Positions 23,601 through 34,400 of a stretch of 40,793 bases of DNA are shown here, piece after piece; the first letter of the stretch is position 1; the number at the start of each line of letters is the position of its first letter. Location of the stretch: NCBI RefSeq assembly GCF_000485595.1, contig NW_014577406.1:241001-281793 (forward strand), given 5' to 3'. Source of the stretch: Priapulus caudatus. Lineage: Eukaryota > Priapulida > Priapulimorpha > Priapulimorphida > Priapulidae. Made by a program: the position numbers and the translations under genes. Under the pieces are notes generated by a model. The model was not told where the DNA came from, did no database searches, and was given only the letters and a program-made list of their open reading frames with translations.

Positions 23601-25960
23601 GAGGGCACTACCTCGAACGCTTTTGTATTAATCGTCCCTAGCGAGCACCTGCATGGCGTGTGGCTGGCGCGTAGCGAGGGCAAATTTGCCCGCAGTGTTT
23701 GCCTTAATGTTTGGCAGCATTAATCAATGCATGAGGATGTTGAGTAGGGAATGTAGGAGAAGAACCCGGGACTAGGGAGTGACAGGCAGATGACGATTTG
23801 GGGAAGGAAGGCCCGAGAATTTGCAGCGCGGCGGTAATTTTGGTAAATATTGAGCAAGGCTGATGCAAAAATCAGCAAGGCAGCCTGCTTCACTCATTAT
23901 ATACCAGGGAAAATACTGTAAATATATAGAGTTAATATAGTTAAATATCTATGCACGTCCATAAAGTTTTGCCAAGTGATACACGCTCCGTGTAGTGGAT
24001 CCAGCATGAAACGGCAGTCTCCACCAAACTCCACGACAGATGGCGCTCTCGCTCTAGTTCAATTCACCACTGCCACAAGTAGATTTCCGTGAGAATTTCT
24101 AACGCTTTTTTACCACAAGTTTTACAGCGGCCAGGTTACTCGTATCCTATGTAGTAAGATTTGTACTAATAAAAGTTGCAAAGATATTAAAAATCCGACC
24201 ATTATTTCATGAAAGATTTGATGAAATAGTGATAAGAAATAGTGCACAGATTGTGCGCCCGTTTACCTCTTTCAAATCATACGCTGTTTACGAATCGCCA
24301 TTCGCTGGATTTCCCCGGAGCTCCGCCCACTTTAAAAATAATACTAGCCTTGCAGCAGTGGTATCCTGAGTTGTACGAAGGGGGCACTGCATGCAGTTTG
24401 GGTCTCCACATGAAATGAACGTTTTAAAATGTCATTACAACATCCTGCATTGATAGCTTGATTCCACAGAGGTTACCTAATCTGTCGAACTGTCCTATTC
24501 ATATGAGTGAAAAGACTACGTACACCCAACTCGCATATTGTTGCTAGGCCAGTCAAGCAGAACATGTTTCTTACATGTGCGTGCAAATTTCTCAACTTAG
24601 CAGCATTTAGTTTCTAAGTATTGTTATTTAGAATATCTTATAACAACGATGCATCTATCTTGCAGTCTATCACTTATGCCAAGTCGATAAGTCAATTTAA
24701 CGAATAGTGGACGGGTTAACTCTATTTCGAGTTTGTCAGGGGTAGCTCAACAGTGGAAAACTGATCTACTGCTCGTTTCCATTCTCGTTTCACTTACATC
24801 ACAGGTTATGCTGAGGGATTTGATGACATAATAGTGTGTGGAAATGTAGAGAACGTGGATGACCTTAAGTTCGTGGCATACTTCACAAAGTAAGTTTATT
24901 GTGCTGTGACAGTTTGGACGAGATTGTCCGTGTTTCCATACGTGTTTGTGCTGTGTTAGTAAGTGTACTGTAGTCACGTAAACACCAGACTTTGTAGGCA
25001 CAAACACGCACGCACGCACACACGCACACATGACTTTGCTGTGTTTGTGTTTGCAAGTGTTATATACAGTTAAACCTCGATTATCCGAATGAGACGGGCG
25101 GGGAGTATTTTGTTTGGATAACTGATTGTTCGGATAACTGATCTGATCGTAAATAAAGGAAGCCATACTGAACATAATTACTTTGCGTAAAAAGCATGTT
25201 ATGTAAAAGAAATTAGCTTGAATTCTTCATAACCTCTGAATAGTGGGTGAGCCAACGGGTCACTGGTGGTCTAGTGGCTTATTAAATACGCAGTGGCTAC
25301 GCGTCCGGTCATCCATTATAAAGCTCAGCACAGCTTCCCAAATCCACGTCTCGATTAGGTCACGATTTCAAATCGTTGATTTGACTGGATTTACTATTGC
25401 TTCAAAAGTTACAAAAACACGTTTTTTGATAAAATACCTAAAGGTAAGTAATATTATGGTAAAAATATAGTTGGGTTCGCATGATAAGAAATATATGACC
25501 GGATGCGTAGCCCGGGAGCTGGGCGTCCGGTAACCGCACGCGTAGCCACGGCCTATTAAATATTCACGGAACCTTGAGATCTTGTTCGGGTAACCGAGGT
25601 TTGACTGCAGTAAAAATAAAATTTTAGTTCACAATTGACTAGCATGGCATAATATTTATATTGTTATGAAAATATAAATGGTTCACATATACCCAATTTC
25701 TCGAATTTTAGCAAATGGGAAATTTCGTGGATATCCTGATGCTCCCCTGGGTAGTCCACTGTTATTTCTGTCATAATATTATTTGATAATAATGTATGTT
25801 TCACTGGCATTCCAGAGGCAACAATGTCATTGCGGTGGCCAGCATGAACTGCGATCCCATTGTATCACAGGCTGCGGAGGTCATGGCAAATTGCAAGGTG
25901 ATCACAAAGGAGGAAATTACATCAGAGCATCACAGCTGCTGGGTTGCTGCTAAACTATAG
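11676..25960 (+). CDS. AIFM3: AIFM3-like: Rieske plus FAD/NAD(P)H oxidoreductase, 16 exons
   Basis: Join: 11676-11697, 16523-16628, 16975-17084, 17286-17395, 17709-17835, 18253-18365, 18693-18779, 18995-19086, 19289-19419, 19685-19800, 19963-20098, 20660-20736, 21043-21160, 23420-23518, 24805-24889, 25816-25960. This gives 557 aa, all phases consistent, stop TAG. Human AIFM3 is about 605 aa. The start MGSGNSK fits N-myristoylation. Rieske [2Fe-2S] ligands are C70/H72 (KCSHYG) and C89/H92 (RCPWHGACF). The FAD Rossmann motif is IIGGGPSS (157-162; third Gly is Ser), with PYDKPKLSK after it. The NAD motif is IIIGTSFIG (295-300). The distal FAD motif is DVFACGD (D423). The AIF-type C-terminal domain includes PYFWTAFFG and VIAVASMN. 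The family is linked to mitochondrial and apoptotic redox function; substrate unknown. Exon 1 and the GC donor after exon 14 are the least certain parts. A shorter start at 16555 is possible. Confidence 0.94.
12115..12371. mobile_element. Small AT-rich inverted-repeat element
   Basis: The left end, GTTTAATAATGACAAATT, is the reverse complement of the right end, AATTTGTCATTATTAAC, with one base inserted. The right part is itself a roughly 70-bp palindrome (12302-12371). There is no coding capacity, so it is probably a MITE. No clear target duplication was found. Confidence 0.5.
12845..14010 (+). repeat. Duplicated segment, copy B (matches 5485-6755)
   Basis: This region is collinear with copy A across more than 1 kb, sharing CCATACGACTCACGAACACA at the start and TGATGATAGGTCTGCGTGTG further on. 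It lacks about 75 bp near 13190. Differences from copy A are dominated by scattered one- and two-base insertions or deletions, often of G, C or GC, rather than substitutions. That pattern suggests uncorrected long-read sequence. Confidence 0.85.
13870..15400 (+). repeat. Tandem array, about 11 units of roughly 145-150 bp
   Basis: Each unit runs from a CTTCCGCTCTCTAACTCGG block through CTAATTGACCTAGCGCTACC, TATACTTACACATCTTGGGG and AACCAGGTCACTGCGACC to TTGACCTTGATCATATTT. Unit starts lie near 13877, 14021, 14177, 14325, 14471, 14612, 14766, 14912, 15020, 15173 and 15328. Copies differ mainly by small indels. The true copy number and unit lengths are unreliable if this part of the assembly is unpolished. 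Confidence 0.88.
16975..17395 (+). other. AIFM3: Rieske [2Fe-2S] domain exons of AIFM3
   Basis: Exons 3 (16975-17084) and 4 (17286-17395) encode the iron-sulfur domain. The Cys-x-His pair is in exon 3 and the Cys-x-x-His pair in exon 4, with 16 residues between H72 and C89, which is normal spacing. A phase-1 intron splits the domain between the two ligand pairs. All four ligands are present, so cluster binding is expected. Confidence 0.93.
21195..21548. mobile_element. Harbinger-like MITE, 354 bp, TAA target duplications
   Basis: The left end AGCCTGGGACACACTATGCG is inverted at the right end (reverse complement AGTGGGGAACACACAATGC). TAA lies on both sides (21192-21194 and 21549-21551). A palindrome TCAAACATGTTTGA sits inside. 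Multiple sub-palindromes of GCGAATTTCGC type fill the body, and no protein is encoded. A 3-bp TAA duplication is typical of PIF/Harbinger. Related copies are at 29466-29932. Confidence 0.82.
22030..22046. repeat. Interstitial (CCCTAA)n telomere-type repeat
   Basis: There are nearly three perfect CCCTAA units followed by an A-rich run. CCCTAA/TTAGGG is the common metazoan telomere repeat. Confidence 0.7.
22500..22858 (+). repeat. Dispersed repeat, two diverged tandem units
   Basis: Two units each begin with TTTGACC/GTGACC-type motifs and end with GTGCCGTTTAGATTTGTGCC or GAGCCGTTTAGATTTGTGCC. The second unit continues into CAACTGTTGACG and ends TCAGATGAGCTAA. The second unit matches the reverse strand at 40583-40793, so this is a dispersed family. 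No protein is encoded. Confidence 0.78.
23194..23274. repeat. Degenerate telomere-like tract
   Basis: Runs such as CCCTAACCCCAATCC, AAACCCTAACTCC and CACCCTAACCTAATCC form a C-strand telomere-like but heavily mutated 80-bp tract. It lies in the same intron as the perfect copies at 22030. Confidence 0.65.
23519..23524 (+). other. AIFM3: Non-canonical GC splice donor of AIFM3 intron 14
   Basis: Exon 14 ends in ACAG and is followed by GCACGT. Joining at GC to the acceptor CACAG at 24800-24804 gives RYTG then YAEGFDD, which matches the family. The nearest GT (23524) would shift the frame and bring a stop within a few codons. GC-AG introns are a minority class in animals. Confidence 0.75.
25067..25607. 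mobile_element. Pogo/Tigger-like non-autonomous element (interrupted)
   Basis: The left end CAGTTAAACCTCGATTATCC is inverted at the right end (reverse complement CAGTCAAACCTCGGTTACC). AAACCTCGATTATCCGAA-type termini are characteristic of pogo/Tigger relatives of Tc1-mariner. TA precedes the left end; the right flank is imperfect (CAGTA). The element lies in AIFM3 intron 15 and is split by the insertion at 25289-25553. Confidence 0.72.
25289..25553. mobile_element. 265-bp MITE nested in the pogo-like element
   Basis: Exact 9-bp direct repeats TATTAAATA flank it (25280-25288 and 25554-25562). Termini are inverted: GTGGCTACGCGTCCGGT on the left and, on the reverse strand at the right, GTGGCTACGCGTGCGGT. 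It has no open frame of note. An 8-9 bp duplication fits hAT or Mutator-type elements. Confidence 0.78.
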
Positions 25961-28450
25961 ATCTCCCTTCACATTCCATTTAAAATGTCTATGTTTTGTC
26001 ATGATGTAATGAGTCATGCACAAAGTTTAACAGAAAAGGTCATAGACTTATAGTTTGTTAAGTTAAATTAGAGTTTGTTTATTATGGTGTTTTGATATTA
26101 TTAATTTAAGTATATTTTGTATTTTTAGATGCACTTTGAAAATCAATTGTGCAATTCTGATTAAATAACATCGTTATATCATATCATATATTAAATCGTT
26201 TCGTATCATATCACAAGTAGAACAGTCATATGTTTAATCAAATGACTTTATGTAGCTGAAACAGCAACAAAAGGTTATATTTGTAAAGGCTCGCGCGATA
26301 CAGTTATAGTAGTAATATTATAAAATTAGTACTACAGCAATACTTTAAAGTATTACAGTAAAAAATTAGGACATTTAAAAATCATTCAGAAAATTTATTA
26401 GCTATTAGTTGGTCGTAACTGCTGTTTAATAATTATGCAAATAGGGCAATTGTACCATGAATAGTTGAATCTGCAGGCGTGCTCAGTTTATTCGTGATTG
26501 AGGTGTTATATTATTCTGTTGAGTATACCATGGTTGCTTCTCCCCCTGACACCTGCTATTTTCAAAAGTTGTGAATGTGCTGACCATTTTTGTTACTTTC
26601 CAGATTATCAGTTATGATAGGTTGTGATAGCTGCTAGGTGAACCTGAAGCATAATTAGCATACTTGCTTAGTAGTATATAATATATATAAAATATATTTT
26701 ATAATTTTCGACCACAGTTAATATTTGTTGTGCATATTACTCAAATAACGTTATATATTCACCAAGAACATTTGTCCATATTTGTTGACATGCAAAGTAG
26801 AGGCATGTAGTGTATACAACAAAGACTGCTATTTAATCTAGCAATGGTCCCAGATTTTATTTGTAATTTCTACAGTATATCAACAAAAATGACAAATTTA
26901 ACGGAAATTTAGTTTAACCACACGTACTATTCCAGTAGGCACTGCTGTCGTTCCCTGCTAGATAGTCGGTCACAATCGTTGTAACATTGGCACATAGTAA
27001 AACCCTGAACTCGTGATTATCTCACCAATCACTCTACAACTCTAGAAATTGAGCAAACTGCCTGCCGGCTCGGGTCAACGCAGGTTAAAATTTGTGTGCA
27101 AACTTCAACTAATTATTACCTAATAAACAATGGGCCATCTTGCATAGCCAATAGTCATTCAAATCTATTTAAACATCCATATAAACCTATTTTCTTGTGT
27201 GTTACGAAAACACAATTTCTGTTCTCACAGCTACCTAGTTTCCACTACACCTAATTTAACCATAATGAAATATATTAGTATTATATATGACAGTTATACA
27301 TTGTCGACATAACTAATGCTAAATAGTGAATTTCAGAGAAAATATATGTATACAAACTAAATATTGCCATTTTTCGTAAAAAAAATTCACGTAAACATTT
27401 TTAGTGTTACTTTTTGAACACGTTGATCATGATTTCTAATTAGACTATACACCTAAACCATGATCGATAAATTACAGAGAAACATTTGTTAACATATACC
27501 CATTGTAACACCTTTACTTCACGAATACTTTTTGTGGTGGAAAGAACACATTATCCTAAGGGTCGGATACAAGAAGCAAAGGATGAAAGAGAAGAAGGAG
27601 AAAGTTGTGATGGGAGAGAGCGAGCTGTCTTGATTTGTAATCCAATTTGCTGCTTTCTATTTATGATACACCCGTTCTGTTGCAAGTGTCTAGAGAAAAC
27701 AGCTAGAGTAGCTACAGTAACTATACCCAGTTCAAAATCATGTCTAAACCTACAACGTTTCCACACATCCTTCCATCACAGTTAAAACGTCATTTTGATT
27801 TTTTCCCATGTAAAAAAATACGACTGAACGTCCGAAATGTTAGTAAGTACATAAAACATGCAAGTACATAGTGGTCATACAAAACTATCACTAGTTAATA
27901 TACTAAGCAAACGTCTAATGTGGGTAACAAAACCTATATGGATTACTCTGGGTATTTTAATTATGAATATAACATAACAAAGGAAAAGCAAAGGGTGCAA
28001 TCCTCTGACAAAATACGTTTCAGCAAGTTTATAAACATCATCACTTCTGCAGCATGGTAGTGTTACGCAGCTATCTCCAGTGGCAGCTGCGCTCTGGCTC
28101 TGCACCCTGCTCCTGCATCACTTGATGAGTCATGACCAGAGCATCGCCAAGATTGTACGAGAATACGCTCTCTTACGTTGATGAGGCATTCACAGAGGCA
28201 ATGCTCATGCATGTTCATGCAATTACCAGGACACACGTATGTCACGCTACTGGCTCATCAAGGGCTGGTCGACCAAGAGTATCGAACATACTACAAAATA
28301 GCTACCATGGAAAATGTTTTAGTTACCGTGTGCGATGGTTGCCAAGGGAAAATGCTTCAATTTCTCCACATATTCCCTGCAGTGCTAGAAATTAAATATT
28401 AGAAGCTGCACGTATATATATATATCTCTATAGTGCTTGCTGCCTACAGG
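25961..28450. other. Convergent intergenic region and 3' UTRs
   Basis: This AT-rich region separates the tails of AIFM3 and EFHD2. ATTAAA, a variant poly(A) signal, occurs at 26160-26165 and 26190-26195, about 200-235 bp after the AIFM3 stop. No clear signal was found for the opposite strand. Short frames at 27486-28395 have no recognisable domain, and I see no gene here. Confidence 0.5.
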
Positions 28451-31400
28451 CTAAGTAGGTTTGAACAGGGACTGTTTCTCTTTGAATGCCTTCTTTCTTT
28501 CTTTCTTCTCCTCAATCTCCCTCTTCTTCTCTTCCTGCTCTTGCCGGATTTCTTGCTCAAACTTGTTAGTGTTAGATATCTGATTGATCTAAAAAAAAGA
28601 AAATATAGTATTAACTAACTAATTCAATTGAAGGAGCTATTAAAATTCAGGCATGAGAACAGGTTGAGATGTTTTTGGAGGAAATACTTCAATTCGTGCC
28701 GAAGGCACAATAACAGGGGGCATGGGGGGCCCTGCTAGGGGGGTCCGGGGGCATGCCCCCAAGAAATGTTTAAATTGGAAGTGCAGATAGGTCATTTCCA
28801 TGCATCCTGGGGGGAAATTGTAAGTCTATTCTGTTCTTAGTAAAAGACCAATTTCATGACTAACAATTCAAAGTCTTGTCATTTTCTATGAACCATTGTC
28901 ACCTAGTTTCTGTACCCGTGAGAATAGAGTAAAACCCTTTATATTACATAGATCTATACACCGAGATATTTATCTGGAGTTCCGTTACTACTGTGTAAAA
29001 TTGGACGTATGCCTATACTTTTCCTGACTTTATGAAGTTTAAAATAAAAATGGCGTCCATTTTGACAAGAAAAGTACACCTTCCCCCCTAATTTTTTTAT
29101 TAGTTTTTTTGCATCGATCTCAAGAATGACCAAAATGAAAACCAAAACCCGGAAATCCGCGAATCCACGGAAAATTCTCATGGCTAAAAATTGTAAACAA
29201 GAACATATACAAACAGGAATAAATATAACAATAGTAAATAATAGGAATATACAATAGGTCTATTATCAACTCTGATAGGACGACATTTTATTTAAATGAA
29301 AGGAAACCAGCAGAAAACCGGTGTCTGATCGAGATGAGTTGTTTACATAAGCCTCGTCTACATGACGTTTCCCCCGGGTCAAGAACAGTCGCGGGTAAAT
29401 TAAGCTTAACCCGGGATAAGAAATGCGTAGCGTCTATACATGAGCATTACCCGCTCCACGCTTGAAGCCTGGGACACACCATGCGAATTTATTAGCACGT
29501 CCGTGGCGATCATATCCGCAGCGAAAATCGCGGCGAAAATATTCGCACCCGCATGTGATAATTGAGCGGACACACCATGCGAATTTATTCGCACGTCCGC
29601 AGCGTACACACTACACGCGATCTACTGGCGCCACACGGCTCCACCATGGCTCCAACAGTCATGTGGTCACATGATTAGCATACTGATTAATGATTCGCTA
29701 TATTATAACATTCGGCCGCTTAAAGCCTGGGGCACACCATGCGAATTTATTCGCACGTCCGCACGCCCGCAGCGAAAATATCAAACACGTTTGATCGCTG
29801 CAAATTTCGGTGCAGATAAAATTCGCAGCGAGATTCACCTGCGCTTGAGCGGACACACCATGCGAATTTCGCTGCGATTTTACAATCGCTGCAGACGTGC
29901 GAATAAATTCGCATGGTGTGTTGTACCCCGCTTGAGCGGTTCTGGCAGGCGAGACGTTCCTATTGTTCTATTGTGTATAGTGGACTATTGTTCACTATTG
30001 CCGCCTATCGCAGGGTTGAGGAACCATGCGCTATCCCCAGCGTCTACACGAAGCTTAACCCGAAACAGCTTAACCCGGGTTAGTTAACCCTCCTCACATC
30101 GCGGGGTTACACTAACCCGGGTCAAGACGTATCCCGGGTTAGTTAACCTGGGTTAAGCCCTCGTGTAGACGCTTAACCCGGGTTAAAAATCCTCGTGTAG
30201 ACGGAGCTATAATCAAATGACGAAATTCTCTCACAAATGCAACATGCCTACATTAAATCTATCTATCGACCGATCCATCCATCCATGACCCATCCAACCA
30301 TCCATTCATCCCATCCCATCCCATCCCATCCATCCATGTCTATATAATTAATTATAATAAGCATCTTTAATAATTTGTTATTATTAACTATATTGGGTTT
30401 TTAAAATTACCTTACTCTTGGGAATACACACATATTTACATCAGCCATACCTTAGCTTCAAAGAAGTCCTTTGCTCCTCCTACTCCCACCTCATGCACCT
30501 CCACCTCCACAAGATTAGCCAGCTGACACAGTCCACTGTCCAGCACCAGCTCACCGTCAGCTGCCTTCCTGAAGATCAGCAGAAACTGCAACGCAACATC
30601 ACATACACAGCATTAATCACTAATGGCCCAGTCACACATACACGACGCACGGCCAGCGCACTAAAAAATTAGCAATTTTGGCCAGTGAGTTGTCTTTCGC
30701 TGGGTGTGCGTCAGCATTCGTTACTCGTTCGTCGAGCGCGTTGGACCAACGCTATGCATTCGTTGTCATTCGCTGTGTGCGTCGGGATTTTTGTGCATGC
30801 ACAAAAATGTGCACGGAGCTCGACCCATGAATGTACACGCCAGAAGGACGCCAGACACGCGCAGAGCGCGCTGGACCAACGCCAGACACACGCGGAGCAC
30901 ACGCTGGGTATTCGTTGTATGTTCGTCGGCTGAGGTGTAGCGAACACCTAGCGCACACCTAGCGCACACCTAGCGTGCTTCTAACGCATGTCCAGCGAAC
31001 ATGCAGCGAATATGGGCGTGCTGAACGAGTGCTGAACGAGTCTGTAGCGCGCCCAGCATTCTTCTAGCACAGTGGTGGGCAAACTTTTCAAAGCGAGGGC
31101 CGCATTAGTGGGCCATGAAAAGTCAAAGGGCCGCACCTTTTAAAATCGGGCGGTGCGCTCTAAGATAATACATGCGTTTCGCCTCAAGGGCGCCATCTCT
31201 GGACCATAATTAGCTGAAATGGCGTTGCAGAGCGAACTAGAGACAATAGAACACTAATCTGTATGACACTAAAAAAGTCAGCCTCGGTTCAAGCACAAAC
31301 ATGTTGACTTTCACAAAAATTTATTGATTTAAAAAAAAAAAAAATTTTATTTGCTGCAGGCTTCCGCAGGCCGCACAGAACCCCGTAGAGGGCCGCATGC

Positions 31401-34400
31401 GGCCCGCGGGCCGCAGTTTGCCCACCCCTGTTCTAGCATGTTCCTAGCGTGTACGCAGCGTGTAGCCATGGGGTATATAAACGGTCCCGCCCCCACCTCC
31501 TCATCATCACTTCTCCTCCGACCCTCATGGGTGATGACAGAGGTTCCTGCTGATCGTGTCTAGAAGAACCACCACAGAAGATGGAGGATCCCGACAGGCT
31601 GCGACTACAATACGAAATCGCGGTTCTCCAAGATCAGCAGAACCTCATGGAACTGGCACTTCACCAAGTCCATGTCATCAGGAGAATGAGAAAGAGAAGA
31701 GGTCAACGGAGGTTCTGGGTCCGACCGTGGATCGGTAGGTGGCGACAGTTTGGCCTGTATGATCAGCTACTTGTTGAACTCCGTAACAAAGACCAGGCAG
31801 CCTTCAAGAACTTCATGCGGATGCCCCACGACATGTTTGACGAGCTGCTAACCAGAATGGGTCCGAGGATCACCAAGCAGAATACAACCTACAGAGAAGC
31901 CCTCGACCCTGGCCTGAAGCTTGCCCTCACTCTGCGGCATCTTGCCTCTGCATAGACCAAGTATCACTCAATGTTCTATGGGTGGAGGGTGCCTCACAAC
32001 ACCATAACCCTGATCATGACCTAACCGTTCGCTGACTGTGCGTTGAATGTTCTTGTTCTTGTTACTTATTACATCAATTGTATTTTTTGTTCTAGATACT
32101 GTTCCATATATGTATGTATATATTTTTTCCCTCTTATTTCCTATATTTAGTTTAATTGTACTTTTCCCTCAGACATTTTATTACCTATGGTAGTGGTCAA
32201 CTCGAAAGCTTATGGCTACTTTGACCACTACGCACATTCACCTTAAACCTATCGATTCTATAATATTATTTATTTCTCTCCCTTTTTACTTCTATCTGAA
32301 ATTATCTGTACAAATGAATGAAAAGTGCAAAATAAAATGAATCTGAATCTGAATGCGCGGTGCATGCGCAGACCATTCGTTCCGTGCGCTAGCAACACGC
32401 TGTGCATTCGTTGGATTTTTTAACATGTGCGCCATCCATGTATACGCTCTGTATACGCTCTGTATACGCCCTGTATACGCGCAGCGTGCTAGCAACACGC
32501 TGTGCATTCGTTGTCAACTCGCTAGCTTCTCCCAATTAAATCCTGACAAAAGTTGGGTGCACAACGACGCACTGATCTTATTTTCAATTTTTTGATTAAT
32601 TTTCAATGCACGAGCTGTGCGTCGCGTATGTGTGACTGGGCCATAACGCCTAAGAAAAAAATATGTTTGTTTCTGCTAACGAGCTGAAAAAAATTGGACA
32701 CGGTAACGTAGGCAGGCAACTTTTTTTATTATAAAAATGTCTTTTTTTTGTATTCTAACAATACTTGTTTTATACTTATAACAGCCCATATAATGACTTC
32801 AAAGTCAAATCAATGCATTCACCGATCGATATCACGTTGGGATGTTTTTTATCTTGTTAAAAAAATTTTGGGCCGATCACAATAAAATGTTCCCACACGG
32901 GGGGGGGGGAGGGGGTTTAAAATGGACTCGGTCGGATTAGCGGAAACAAACGTCTTTTTTTAGGCCTAACCTTTCGGCTCAATGACATTAAATGATAAGA
33001 AACGCTCCATGCCTTCGCAGACATATTTCACAAGATCACACTCAATTCAAATTCGTAGCTACGTAGCAGAATGTTCAGGTATGTGCATGAACTACATTGC
33101 TTATGTTGGCTGCTTACCATCAAGATGCATACTGAGAAAATTGAATTACGGAAGAGAATCAAATACCACACATGTATCAATGATCACAGAACGTCGAGAT
33201 TTTGCAATGATTTATATCCAGGCCACTAAGAACCTTATCATGCCCAATTTTGTAAAATCAATCCACACAAACACATGAAAACGAACAACATGCATTAATT
33301 TTTGGTCCTATTAAATAAAATTTTATACGACCCCTTTGGCTGCAGATATTTACTTTGGACTAGAAATATCTTCTTTAGTGCTAAAAAAGTATACCCATGC
33401 ATAATAAAAACACTTAAAATTTACCCTTCCTATGTTGAGCAAACCACCAACCCATGAACACATATATGCTTCACCCTCTCCAATAAATATTTAGTAGCGA
33501 GAGCAGTTATGTCACCTCTCGAAAGTTGATCTTGTTATCTTCGTCCTCGTCAACCTCTTTGATCATATCTTTGAGTGCCAGGTGGGTCTGTGGCGCCCCC
33601 AGTTTCTCCATCATGTGCTTCAGTTCCTCAAAGCATATGAACTTGTCTCGATTAACGTCAAACCTGAAGATAGATCGACATGCCGGTACTAAACAACTGT
33701 TTCAGATGGTGACATAAGAAGACAATGCCATGACACATTCAGGTGGTATTATTTGTATATAATTAGGATAAATAATAACAAATATATTTTACTATTACTA
33801 TACTCCTGATATCCTGAATGCAAGGTACGATGTTATTAAAATTAGAAGACTATACGAGGGTGTAAGAAGGATATCTTAAAATTATACAGAACTGTTCTGG
33901 GGTTTTTAAGGCAGTCCAGTATTCCATTTTGTCTAATAAAAAATATATTATAAAAATTCTCCAATATTAATTCTTATATAATTTTACATTAATGTAATAA
34001 ACGTTTATTATTATATAAACCAATGCATATATATATACCAATATATAATAAAATTTTTAGTTCTCAAATAATCAAGGGTGATGTTTCATCGAGAAACTCA
34101 ATTCCGTTGTGAAGGATTTTTCAGTGAACATCGATCGAGTTCCTCGCAATTTCTTGGATACCATGATTAAATATTTTGATAACCAATCTCATGCACCAAT
34201 AAAAGAGTAAAGTGGATTTTTTTTCATCGCATACTAGCTGGATTAGGTTCTAGGAAAATAATAAAATAGGCATAGAATTACAAGCTATAAAGTCAGATAT
34301 ACTACAAGTACAATTAATATTATTACATTATCTACAAGAGTGGTACCCGATATGATATTTACTTATGACAAAACAAGATTAAATTCTTATATAAATATTG

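Larger units (their letters stand above)
28589..30450 (-). other. EFHD2 intron 3, with MITE cluster
   Basis: The donor is GTATGG (minus strand) and the acceptor TTTTTTTTAG. It holds a G-rich interspersed-repeat block near 28690-28770, the composite MITE at 29351-30207 and a CCAT simple repeat. Confidence 0.8.
30624..32643 (+). mobile_element. Defective PIF/Harbinger DNA transposon, 2.0 kb
   Basis: The terminal inverted repeats are TGGCCCAGTCACACATACAC on the left and, on the reverse strand at the right, TGGCCCAGTCACACATACGC. Target duplications are TAA (30621-30623 and 32644-32646), the expected Harbinger signature. Subterminal regions carry many GTGCATTCGTTG and TGTATACGC repeats. It contains a broken transposase (31581-31955), a nested hAT-like MITE (31070-31430) and a non-LTR 3' tail (about 32040-32354). 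The catalytic domain is missing, so it cannot move on its own. It lies in EFHD2 intron 2, 38 bp from exon 3. Confidence 0.9.

Noticed and set aside
23314-23631. Continuous 105-codon plus-strand frame as a gene
   Set aside because: It is AIFM3 exon 14 read through both neighbouring introns. Only 23420-23518 is coding.
24747-25175. 142-codon minus-strand frame
   Set aside because: It is antisense to AIFM3 exon 15 and runs into an ACGC microsatellite and the pogo-like terminus, so it is a shadow frame.
30685-30969. Overlapping open frames on both strands (up to 82 codons)
   Set aside because: They fall in the GC-rich subterminal repeats of the Harbinger element (GCGTCG/ACGCTGG motifs) and have no domain.
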